Assembly: GCA_031216915.1 (NCBI GenBank)
Contig: CM062290.1
Coordinates: forward strand, 257,648,291 to 257,712,290
Direction: 5' to 3'
DNA length: 64,000 nt
DNA from: Pictodentalium vernedei
Taxonomy: Eukaryota; Mollusca; Scaphopoda; Dentaliida; Dentaliidae
Shown: positions 11,089 through 21,706 of the stretch, in pieces
Layout: every line of letters starts with the position of its first letter
Position numbering within the stretch: the first letter of the stretch is position 1
Program-made: the position numbers and the translations under genes
Notes under the pieces: generated by a model
Database searches by the model: none
The model's input: only the letters and a program-made list of their open reading frames with translations
What the model was told of the DNA's origin: nothing

Positions 11089-12345
11089 TTAGCTCAACTT
11101 TGATGTAAGTCAAATTTGAGCTTATGCCATGGCCAGTCATCCGTCTGTCGTCAACAATTCAATACGGCTCTGGCTAGAGGCTGTATTTATGAACCGATCT
11201 TTACAACACTTCTTGGGTACCTTTGTTGTGACCGTGGGATGAGAACAAGTCTTTTGGTGTCCAATCCAAAATTCAAGTTGGCCGCTGGCAGCCATTGTGT
11301 ACAAAATTGGGTGCAATCAGATTTTTGCGCAGAACTTCCATATGAAAGCTCTGATTTGAATAATTTTTTGCATGAATGTTTAGTACCATGGGATACATCA
11401 CATATAATACAGGGTTTTTTCTCGTGCGTAAATTATGCAAATTAGACTAACTTTGATGTATTTAGTGTTCCTTTCTGCACTGTAAGTGCAAATGCCAATA
11501 CGGCTCAGGCTAGAGGCCGTATTTATGAACTGCTCTTTAGGAAACTTCTTGGGTACCTTTGGTGTCACTGTGGGACGAGAACGAGTGTTTTGGGGTCTGG
11601 TCCGAAATTCAAGATGGCCGATGGCAGCCATTTTGTACAAAATTAGGTGCAATCAGATTTTTACGCAGAACTTCCATATGAAAGTGCTGATTTGAATAAT
11701 TGTTTGTCTGAATGTTTAGTACCATGGGATACATCACATATAATACAGGTTTTTTTCTCGTGCAGAAATTATGCAAATTAGAAGAACTTTGATTTATTCA
11801 GTGCTACTTGTACACAGTAAGTGCACATGTCAGTACGGCTTGGGCTAGAGACTGTATTTATGAACCGATCTTCACGAAACTTCTTGGGTACCTTTGTTAT
11901 CACCTTGGGACGAGAATGTGTGTTTCTGTGTGCGGTCCAAAATTCAAGATGGCTGCCAGTGGCCATTTTGTACCGAAATTAGCACTTGTCAATACAGCTC
12001 GGGCTAGAGGCTGTATTTGTGAACCGATCTTCACGAAACTTCTTGGGTACCTTTGTTATCACCTTGGGACGAGAACGAGTGTTTCTGGGTGCGGTCCAAA
12101 ATTCAAGGTGGCTGCCAGTGGCCATTTTGTACCAAAATTAGGTCCAATCAGTTTTTTGTCACAACTTATTTATGGCTCGTATTTATGAACTGATCCTCAC
12201 GAAGCTTCTTGGCCAATCTTGGGTACCTTTGTTATCACCTTGGGACAGGAACGAGTGTGTTTTGGGGTGCCTTTGTTATAACTGTGCTATGAGAACAAAT
12301 ATTTTGGGGTTCAGTCAGACCCACTCTGAGACTCCAAGATTTCTT
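11089..12345 (+). mobile_element. Helitron-like family with ~335-bp units
   Basis: The head TTTAGCTCAACTTTGATG with TAAGTCAAATTTGAGC forms a hairpin. The core holds three long units of about 335 bp (CTCTGGCTAGAGGC near 11,170, then similar blocks near 11,500 and 11,840) and two or three shorter ones near 12,000 and 12,180. Each has CTTCTTGGGTACCTTTG and CAAGATGGC-type blocks. Open frames in the array (for example 11,808-12,188) are by-products of the repeat and show no protein family. No clear 3' hairpin precedes the next head at 12,346. Confidence 0.7.
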
Positions 12346-15211
12346 TTTAGCTCACCTGACTTTCAGTCAGGAGAGCTAGAGTGATCACTCATCGTCCGTC
12401 GTCCGTGAACATGGTGTTTGCGTCTTCTCCTCCCAAACCGCTGAACCAATTTAATTGATATTTGAGATAATAGTTTGTTATGACATCGCAATTTGATTTT
12501 GTTCAAATCAAGTTGCCTCGCCCGTGGGTAGGGCCACACCCAAAAAGTGTGCTGAAATCTTAAAAAATCTTCTTCTCATGAACCAGCAGTAGCAGAGACT
12601 TGATATTTGGTGTGCAGCTTCCTTTTGAGGTGTAGACTCAGATTTGTTCAAGAGAAGTTTGTGGGGCTATACTTGGCGTCATTATGGGAGGGGCAACATT
12701 TTTGGCCCCGCCTAAAATTTCTATTTTCCAAACCGAGAGGCTGATTTGAACCAAATTTTATGTGAGGGCTTATTGGGTCATAAGTACCTAATTTATGCTG
12801 ATTTTTTTTTCCCGTAGCCCCGTGGGAACCGCAGGAGCTAAAAATAGAAAAAAATTAAAACGCCCATATCTCCAAAACTGCACGGCACCGAGAATTTTTA
12901 TTTGGTGTGAAGCTTCCTTAGGACCAACAGAAAGAATTGGTAAAAAAAAATTGCCATCGGTTTTATCATAGGGTACAGTTTCGGGACTTTGAAAAAGTGC
13001 TGAGTCAGCACTTTTTAACACTGTAGGCAATGGGAAAAACATTAAAAAATCTTCTTCTCCAGATCCAGCAGGCAGAATCTTTTGATATTTGGTATGCAAC
13101 ATTGGAGGGTGGATCTGATTCAAGTTTGTTCAAATCGGCCCCCTGGGTTCATATTTGGGCTCAGTGTAGGAGCCCGATTTCGAACTTAGTGCATTTCAGG
13201 CAAATTTCTTAAAAAATCTTCTTCTGCAGATCCAGCAGGCAGAATATTTTGATATTTGGTATGCAACATTGTGGGGTGGATCTGATTCAAGTTTGTTCAA
13301 ATCGGCCCCTTGGGTTTATATTTGGGCTCAGTATAGGAGCCCAATTTTGAACTTACTGCATTTCAGGCAAAATTTCTTTGAAAATCTTCTTCTCCAGATC
13401 CAGCTGGCAGAATCTTTTGATATTTGGTATGCAACATTGTAGGGTGGATCTGATTCAAGTTTGTTCAAATCGGCCCCTTGGGTTTATATGTGGGCTCAGT
13501 ATAGGAGCCCAAATTTGAACTTAGTGCATTTCAGGCAAATTTCTTTGAAAATCTTCTTCTCAAGATCCAGCAGGCAGAATCTTTTCATATTGGGTATGCA
13601 ACATTGTGGGGTGGATCTGATATCTGATTCAAGTTTGTTCAAATCGGCCCCTTGGGTTTATATTTGGGCTCAGTATAGGAGCCCAAATTTGAACTTAGTG
13701 CATTTCAGGCAAATTTCTTTGAAAATCTTCTTCTCAAGATCCAGCAGGCAGAATCTTTTCATATTGGGTATGCAACATTGTGGGGTAGATCTGATTCAAG
13801 TTTGTTCAAATCGGCTCCCTGGGTTTATATTTGGGCTCAGTATAGGAGCCCAAATTTGAACTTAGTGATTTTCAGGCAAATTTCTTAAAAAATCTTCTTC
13901 CCCAGATCCAGCAGGCAGAATCTTTTAATATTTGGTATGCAACATTGTGGGGTGGATCTGATACTATTTTGTTCAAATCGGCTCCCTAGATTCATATTTG
14001 GGCTCACTATAGAAGCTCGAATTTGAACTTAGTGCATTTCAGGCAAATTTCTTCAAAAATCTTCTTCTCCAGATCCTGCAGGCAGAATGTTTTGATATTT
14101 GGTATGCAACATTGTGGGGTGGATCTGATTCCTGTTTGTTCAAATCGGCCACCTGGATTCATATTTGGGCTCACTATAGAAGCCCAAATTCGAACTTAGT
14201 GCATTTCAGGCAAATTTCTTTGAAAATCTTCTTCTCAAGATCCAGCAGGCAGAGTCTTGTGATATTTGGTATGCAGCATCCTTAGGGGGGTGAGATTCAA
14301 GTTTGTTCAAGCCATGTCCCTAGATCCATATTTGGGCTCACTGTGGGAGCTTGAATTGTAACTTTGTTCGAAATGAGGAATTTTCTTAAAAAATCTTCTT
14401 CTTCAGATCCAGTAGTCGGAATGGTTTGATATGTGGTGAGTAGCATCCTTGGAGGGGAGGGGGGGATTCAAGTGTGTTAAAGCCAAGTCCATGGGTCCAT
14501 ATTTGGACTCCCTGTGGGAGCCCAAATTATAACTTAGTCAATATGAGGAATTTTTCTTTAAAAATCTTCTTCTTCAGATTCAGCAGTTGGAACGTTTTCA
14601 TATTTGGCATGGAGCAACCTTATGGAGCTGAGATTCAAGTTTGTTCAAGCCAAGTCCCTTGGTTCATATTTGGGCTCACTATGGGAGCCTGAATGACAAC
14701 TTAGTTCAAAATGAGGAATTTTCTTAAAAATCTTCAGATCCAGCAGATGAATGCTTTTGATATTTTTTATGCAGCATCCTTAGGGGGGTAAGATTCAAGT
14801 TTGTTCAAGCCATGTCCCTAGGTCCATATTTGGGCTGATTGTGGGAGCTCGAATTGTAACTTGGTTCAAAATGAGGAATTTTCTTTAAAAATCTTCTTCT
14901 TCAGATCCAGCAGTCGGAATGTTTTGATATTTGATGTGCAGAATCCTTAGGGGTGTGAGATTCAGGTTTGTTAAATCCAAGTCCTTGGGTTCATATATGG
15001 GCTCCCTGTGGGAGCCCGAATTATGACTTAGTTCAATATGAGGAATATTCTTTAAAAATCTTTTTTTTAGATCCACTGGTCAGAATATTTGGATATTTGG
15101 TTTCAGCTTTTCTTAAGAGGAGCAGATGCAACTTGTGGAAATCAATTCTCTGGGTTGATATGTAGGCTACCATGTCAGGTGAGCGCCCTCAGCCCCCCTG
15201 GGGCCTCTTGT
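12346..15211 (+). mobile_element. Helitron-like ('pearl'-like) element, longest copy
   Basis: Head TTTTAGCTCACCTGACTTTC with its hairpin, a unique block up to AACACTGTAGGCAATGG (about 13,030), an expanded core array of about thirteen monomers, then tail GTCAGGTGAGCGCCC and a GCCCCCCTGGGGC hairpin ending near 15,211. It contains the best preserved tandem array in the window. No coding capacity. Confidence 0.84.
13045..14420 (+). repeat. homogeneous 167-bp tandem array
   Basis: The motif CCAGCAGGCAG (or a one-base variant) recurs at 13,065, 13,232, 13,400, 13,567, 13,741, 13,908, 14,075 and 14,242, giving steps of 167, 168, 167, 174, 167, 167 and 167. The 174 step is due to a short internal duplication (GATATCTGATTC). 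Neighbouring units at 13,480-13,860 are nearly identical, which points to recent expansion or conversion. The 132-codon open frame at 13,461-13,859 arises from the repeat and is not a gene. Confidence 0.93.
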
Positions 15212-15424
15212 CTTGTTTAGCATCTGACAATCACCCACCTTTACAATACTTTACCTATACATTTGTTACAGGCTACGGTCAGTATTTATGTACAGACCGT
15301 TACAATACTTTATATGTACCTTTGTTATCAGGTCATTACTTAGATGTGTGTCATTGCTGTGTCACATGCTATACATGTACATGTCTTAACAAGTTGAGCT
15401 ACAGTGTCATTGACACTATCATTT
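15212..15424 (+). mobile_element. short Helitron-like remnant with a different 3' hairpin
   Basis: Ends with AACAAGTTGAGCTACAGTGT, CATTGACACTATCATTT; the GTGTCATTGACAC hairpin precedes the terminus. The same end occurs at about 24,318-24,352. It is followed directly by the next head (AGCTTACCTTGAAGTC). The upstream part has two TTTACAATACTTTA-like repeats. Confidence 0.6.
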
Positions 15425-17110
15425 AGCTTACCTTGAAGTCAAGCTGAGCTTATCTGTTTTTGTTCAACTCAACATGCCCAACCCCATAGCGAGGCACGGG
15501 AGGGGGGAAATTCTCCAAATTTTTTTAAAAATCTTCTCATGAACCAGTGGATACAATGACATGATATTTGGTATGGAGCTTTCTTTTGAGGTGTGGAAGG
15601 AAGCTCCATTCCAAATATGGCGCAATTTGAACCAAATTTGTCATGTGGTATTATTGGATCATAAGTACTTAACTCATGCAAAAAATATTTCCCTATCACC
15701 GTCGGAACTCCAGGAGCTAAAAATAGAAATATTTTCAAATCCCATATTTCCCAAACCGCCCAATTTGGACTCCCACATTGTGTCCTTGGGCAAGGCACTT
15801 AACCCTGATGGTCCACATGGGGGCACGATAATGCCATGTACTAAGGCATACTGCACGTCGATGATACGCATGTCTTCAACCAATCTAACCCTGTCTGTGC
15901 TGCAGTGCAGAGTTACGATGTTGGGGAGCTGGCAGCAGCTCATCGTTGCTCAGTGATTTTCTCCGGGTACTCCGGCTTCCTCCACCCATAAAACTGTCAC
16001 GGTCATGATTAGCCATTGTGCATAAGTATATGACCATAAAACACCAATAAATAAATATGAAGCTTCCTTAGGACCAGTAGAATAGAAGGATAAAAAAAAT
16101 TGCCATCCGTTTTGTCAAGGTGTTCTGTAGCGGGCATTGAAAAAATGCTGAGTCAGCATATTTGAAAATTAAAAAAGAACAACATCAGAATCTTTTGATA
16201 TTTGGCATCCATAGGGGGGTGAGATACAAGTTTGTTAAAATGAAGCCTAGGGTTCATATTTGGACTCCATACAGGAGCCCAAATTCTAATTTCTTTAGAA
16301 ACCTTCTTCAGATCCACCAATGAGAATGCTTTCATATTTGGTATACATCTCTAGGGGGAGTAAGATTCACGTTTGATCAAATCGATTGCCTAGGTTGATA
16401 TTTGGGCTCCCTATGGGAACTTGAATTTTAGCGTAGTACAATATGAGGGAATTTCTTTTAAAATTTTTCTTCAGATCCATCAGTCAGAATGCTTTCATAT
16501 TTGGTGTACAATATCTCTAGGGGTGGGGGTGGGGGGGGGGGGGGGGGGGGGGTCAAATTTTTGTTTGTTTGAATCGAGTGCCTGGGTTAATATATTTAAT
16601 ATTTGGGCTCCCTATGGGTGCCTGAATTTTAACTTAGTGCAATATATGGAAATTTCCAAGCCTCGAATTAATTTTTTTTCTAGTACAGGTTAAAATGTCC
16701 TGCCCCAAATAGTTGCTGCAGGTCATTTTAATTTGGTGCAGGTTATTTTCAACATATTGCTTTATGCATTGTAAATTGAGACATGGTGACTACTAAATGA
16801 GGAAATGACTTTATACTGAATAAAGGGGGTGAGATTCAAGTTGTTTTTTAAACTCAGATTCTAAAATTGAGCAGAATTTTGCATCGGTCAAAATGTTCTA
16901 TGTATTTCAAAATATGTTTGGTGTTGGTCAATGTCCTTGTCCCACCACTTATTTCGAGCCTTGGGAATTTCTTCAAAAATCAGATTCAAAGTTTGTTCAA
17001 ATCGGGTCCCTGAGTTAATATTTGGGCTCCCTCTGGTAGCCCAAATTTTAACTTAGTGCAATATGAGGAAATTTCTTCAAAAATCTTCTTCAGATCCACC
17101 AGTCAGAATG
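15422..17110 (+). mobile_element. Helitron-like element, decayed, with a SINE inserted
   Basis: Head AGCTTACCTTGAAGTC with AAGCTGAGCTTATC. The unique block is cut at about 15,762 by a SINE and resumes at 16,058 with TGAAGCTTCCTTAGGACC, a sequence found in the same order in sister copies (for example near 12,910 and 18,915). Diverged core monomers and a poly-G run (about 16,525-16,551) follow. No tail hairpin is found before the next head at 17,116. Confidence 0.7.
15762..16057 (+). mobile_element. SINE nested in the Helitron-like element
   Basis: Same family as 4,984-5,292: CCTTGGGCAAGGCACTT, GTACTCCGGCTTCCTCCACC and the tail CACCAATAAATAAAT. The left boundary is judged by comparison with uninterrupted sister elements. 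A clean target duplication could not be seen. Confidence 0.82.
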
Positions 17111-18341
17111 CTTTCATTAGCTCACCTTGACATTGTCAAGCTGAGATTATCAAGTCACTCTCCATCCCTTGTCTGGCATCTGTCATCCGGCAACATTATG
17201 TTCCTCCAAAAACACTGGTTCACTTTATTCGCTATTTGGGTTAAATGATTATTGCCCCATGGCATTTCAGATTTGTTAAAAAATGAAGTTGCTCCTCCCA
17301 CTATTCCAACTATTCCCCATGGGAACCCCAAAATATATCAAATCGTAAAAAATCTTTCCCCAGCATGAACCAGCAGATGCAATGATTTGAAATTTTGATT
17401 GTGCAGGCCTTAAAATTTGACACGATTTGCAAGAATCAGTTTTGATTCCCGCAAATTTCTGTTGTGAGAATCAGTTTCCAGTTCTTAATTATATAAAATT
17501 TGAGAGTACTGTTATACCTATGTGAGTGGAACATGTACATATGCCATAGTGAAAAGCAAATGTCTGTATTTGTATACTTCTGATTGTTTAACCTTTAAGA
17601 ACCTAGTTTCAATTTTAGTGGGTTTTTGTCATATATGTACACATGTTCCAACATTCAGGTTTTGGCAGTCTTGATCAAAATTTGAGTACTGTAACAGTGG
17701 TGTCTAGTGAAGTCTTCGCTGCCTATAAAGGCCGCCAAGACTTCACTAGACACCACTGCTAAGTGAAGTTTGTCACCTTATTATAAGGGTGAAAAGACTA
17801 AGAATTCTGGCTTTTTAAAGCCACTTTTAGAACAAGAATCAAATTAATATTTCACGCGAATCGAAGATGATTCTCATTGTTTTTCTTGCAAGAATCATTT
17901 GCGCGAATCCATTCTGATTCGCGCATGAATTTTAAGTCCTGATTGTGGGGTTGTCTGTAGGTGTAGATTCAAGTTTGTTGAAACAAAGTTTGTTGGGCAA
18001 TATTTGTAGTCATTCTGGTAAGGGTGAGCCCATTTGGGCCCTGCCCAAATTTTAAAAAATCAGAACCTGTTGGCTGATTTGAATGAAATTTGGTTTGTAG
18101 CATAAGTAGGTAACATGTATTTGATTTATGAAAAAAGAATTTGCTCTTGGTCCTGAGGGGCTCCACAAGGGCTAAAAATAGAAAAAACATGGCATCATTT
18201 TCTGAACCAAGCAGAAGGAATTTATAAATGGTGTACTACTAGTATGCTCAGGAGGGGTGTAACCAAGCAGATAAAAAAAATTGCGATCAGTTGTGTTATG
18301 GGGCAATTATGGGCCTGACTTGTTTTTTGCTGAGTCAGCAT
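17111..18341 (+). mobile_element. Helitron-like element, 5' part only
   Basis: Head TTAGCTCACCTTGACATTGT with CAAGCTGAG. The unique block is interrupted from about 17,400 to 17,945 by unrelated DNA containing the hairpin at 17,696-17,757, then resumes (GTAGGTGTAGATTCAAGTTT) until GCTGAGTCAGCA. The next head starts at 18,342. The 17,400-17,945 insert also has terminal blocks resembling each other in opposite orientation (AATCAGTTTTGATTC and GAATCCATTCTGATTC), so it may be a separate foldback insertion. Confidence 0.55.
17696..17757. repeat. perfect hairpin, 21-bp arms, 20-nt loop
   Basis: AGTGGTGTCTAGTGAAGTCT plus T at 17,696-17,716 is the exact reverse complement of 17,737-17,757. The loop contains CTATAAAGG. 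No mismatch is present. Confidence 0.95.
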
Positions 18342-20031
18342 TTTTAGCTCACCTGAGCGAAGCTCAAGGGGAGCTTTACTAATCACTTTCTGTCCGCCGT
18401 CTGTCCGGTATTAACTTTACATTATCGACTTCTTCTCACAAACTACTCAACCAAATTGAACCAAATCTGGTGTGCATGTTTCCTATCGCATGTCAAATCA
18501 AATTTGTTTAAATCAAGTTGACCAGCCCCTTGATAGGGCCACGCCCAAAAAGTGAGCCTAAATCTTAAAAAAATCTTCATCTCATGAACAAGCAGTAGCA
18601 GAGACTTGATATTTGGTGTGCAGCTTCCTTGTGAGGTGTAGACTCAGATTTGTTCTAGAGAAGTCCGAGGAGCTATATTTGCCTTTGTTATGGGAGGGGC
18701 AAGAATTTTCACCCCGCCCAAAATTTCTATTTTCCAGACCGAGAGGCAGATTTGAACCAAATTTGATATGAGGGCTTATTGGGTCATAAGTACTTAATTT
18801 ATGCCAAATTTTTTTTCCGTCGCCCCATAGGAACCGCAGGAGCTAAAAATAGTAAAAATTAAAACACCCATATCTCCAAAACTACACGGCACTGAGAATT
18901 CTTATTTGGTGTGAAGCTTCCTTAGGACCAACAGAATGGAATGGTAAAAAAAAAATTGCTCTCGGTTTTATCATGGGGTACATTTTTGGGACTTTGAAAA
19001 AGTGCTGAGTCAGCATTTTTTAACACTGTAGGTAATGGGAAAAACATTTAAGACTTCTTTTCTCCCAAACCACAGCTCCAAAACCTTCAAATTTTACATA
19101 TAACATCTTTGGAAGATTGTTTCACATGTTTATTGAAATCAAATCCCTGGGTCCATATTTGGGCTCTCTATGGGAGCCCAAATGTTTAAATTAGTGCAGT
19201 ATGAGGAATATTCTTTAAAAATCTTCTTCAGATCTACCAAGCAGAATCTTTTGATATTTGTTATGCAGCATCCTTAAGGGGGTGAGATTCAAGTTGTTAA
19301 AGCCAAGTCCCTGGGTTCATATTTGGGCTCACTGTGGGAGTCCGAATGATAACTTAGTTCAAAATGAGGAATTTTCTTTAAAAATCTTCTTCAGATCCAG
19401 CAGATGAATGCTTTTGATATTTGGTATGCAGCATCCTTAAGGGGGTGAGATTCAAGTTGTTAAAGCCAAGTCCCTGGGTTCATATTTGGGCTCACTGTGG
19501 GAGTCCGAATGATAACTTAGTTCAAAATGAGGAATTTTCTTTAAAAATCTTCTTCAGATCCAGCAGATGAATGCTTTTGATATTTGGTATGCAGCATCCT
19601 TAGGGGGTAAGATTCAAGTTTGTTCTAGCCATGTCCCTAGGTCCATATTTGGGCTCACTGTGTGAGCTCGAATTGTGACTTAGTTCAAAATGAGGAATTT
19701 TCTTAAAAAATCTTCTTCAGATCCAGCAGTCGGAATGTTTTGATATTTGGTGTGCAGCATCCTCAGGGGGGTGAGATTCAAGTTTGTTAAAGCCAAGTCC
19801 CTGGGTTCATATTTGGGCTCCCTGTCGGAGCCCGAATTATAACTTAGTTCAATATGAGGAATGTTCTTTAAAAACTTTTTTTTTTTAGATCCACTGGTCA
19901 GAATCTTTGGATATTTGGTATAAGCTTTTCTTAGGAGGGGCAGATGCAACGTGTTGAAATCAATTCCCTGGGTTGATATTTAGTCTACCTTGTCAGGTGA
20001 GCGCCCTCAGGCCCCCTGGGGCCTCTTGTTA
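18342..20031 (+). mobile_element. Helitron-like ('pearl'-like) element, full length
   Basis: Head TTTTAGCTCACCTGAGCGAA with GCTCAAGGGGAGC, unique block ending near GCTGAGTCAGCA and TAATGGGAAAAAC, five or six core monomers, tail GTCAGGTGAGCGCCC and GGCCCCCTGGGGCC hairpin then TCTTGTT. The monomers at about 19,255-19,430 and 19,420-19,595 are almost identical, marking a recent unit duplication. Confidence 0.84.
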
Positions 20032-20194
20032 ATACTGTGTATAATGGGAAAGTTGGATTTTCATTATTCAAAAACTAGTCAGTTTAATTCTGATAAATTG
20101 TATATACAATATTAAGGGTGACAGCCTTTCAATTTTGCTCTGTTAAAAATGTCACATCACCAATGGGGACAGGGTGGAGAAGTACCCCAAATTT

Positions 20195-20980
20195 TTAGCT
20201 CACCTGACTGCACGTCAGTGGGAGCTTTTGCCATCACTTGGCATCCGTCGTCTGTCATCCATGGGCTGTCGTCCGTTAACTTTTGCAAACTTGACTTCTT
20301 CTTCACAACCACTAGGCCAAATTCAAACATATATTGCATAGACCATCTATGGAGTGTACCCTTTGTATTTTGTTAAAATGAAGCAGCTGCTGCCATCTTC
20401 GGGCTCTAGTTAATGCTCCAAAAGCTTAAAAAATCTTCACACGACCCACCAGAGGGAATGCCTTGATATTTGATATGGAATATCCTTTGGGGTTGAAGAT
20501 GAAAGTTTGTTCAAGGGAAGTGGATAGGTCAATATTTGGGCTCTCTGTGGGTGCATATCCATTTTGGGCTTCACCCAAAAATTGTATTTCAAGAACCGGT
20601 GGGCCAATTTCAACCAAATTTGGCATGTAGTATAAGTGGGTCCTAAGTAATTGAATGGTGTCCGAATTTTTTTTTTTCACAGCCCCGTTGCAACCCTAGA
20701 GGCTATAAACAGAAACAAATTCAAAAGCCCATATTTCCCAAACCACACAGAACAGAGAGATGTTGTTTTGTATGAAGTATCCTTAGGACTAGTAGAATGG
20801 ATCGGTTAAAAAAATTGCCGTCGGTTCTATCAGAATGTCCTGTAGAGGGTATTGAAAAAATGATGAGTCAGTATTTTTGCAGTAAGATTTCCTATACAAA
20901 TTGTTACAGTTTCCAATTTTATCTCTTCCATCAACTTCTGTCAACATCTATCTGTCGTTATGTTATGCTAAAGGGAATGA
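20195..20980 (+). mobile_element. Helitron-like element, 5' part only
   Basis: Head TTTTAGCTCACCTGACTGCA with CGTCAGTGGGAGC and CCGTCGTCTGTC. The unique block follows the order of the other copies (CTTAAAAAATCTTC, GAACCGGTGGGCC, TTTCCCAAACCACA, ATCCTTAGGACTAG) and stops near GATGAGTCAGTATTTT. No core monomers or tail follow. Confidence 0.72.
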
Positions 20981-20984
20981 AAAT

Positions 20985-21137
20985 AATTCTGAAATTCTTT
21001 TAACCCTCTCAAGACTTCCATAAGTGACAGAGGAAAATTTGATCTGATTCCTGTATGAATATCTTAAATTTAACCCTCTCAAGACTTAAAAGTGTTTTCC
21101 AAATATTTTATTTTATGTTGAACCCTTTCAATGCTGT
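20985..21137 (+). repeat. tandem array of ~125-bp units, left part
   Basis: Units with TTTAACCCTCTCAAGACTT, AAAGTGTTTTCC and TTGAACCCTTTCAATGCTGTG. The array stops at GCACATAT (21,138-21,145) and continues after the 4.8-kb insertion from 25,942, so both parts were once contiguous. Confidence 0.8.
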
Positions 21138-21706
21138 GCACATATTAGGGTTGCACGTATTCAAATTTCAATACTGGTATCGATATTGAAAAAATACCGC
21201 GATATATCATTGACAAGTTCAGAACCTGACTGATAGTCACTGATACTGATGATTACATTCAGATTGCTAACTAATTAACAAATTACAGGGGCAAAATTGC
21301 ATCTCAAATCCGCGAATCAATTTGCGTAAAGATTTGCTCAAATCTCAAGAGTACACTAATCTCAGTGGATTTGCGTAAAAAATACAGTTTTTGATTGTGA
21401 ACACTTGATACTTTCAGCGTTATGGCTATTTCATGACTGTAATACATGTATAAAGTCAAGTTTATCCAGCTGGTGTATAAGTCACACTTTTTCACCAAAA
21501 AATGATCTCCAAATTAAGGGTGTGTCTTATACATAAGTAGGATAGACTGTCCAGTTTTGGGGTGAAAAACTCAGGCGATGTTAGGGCAGCTGAATTCGTA
21601 AACAGTTGACAACACAGTTATATTATGGTTGAATAACAATTGAATAAAATTTGCTGTACTTGCTACCTTATGTTCAGCTGAAAGCAATATCTTTTATAAA
21701 GCAGTT

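Noticed and set aside
11808-12384. Open frames of 126 and 70 codons
   Set aside because: They follow the ~335-bp repeat units and repeat the same peptide, so they are repeat artefacts.
13461-13859. 132-codon open frame with repeated peptide
   Set aside because: It lies in the 167-bp tandem array and stays open only because one unit is 174 bp. The same repeat in other units is out of frame.
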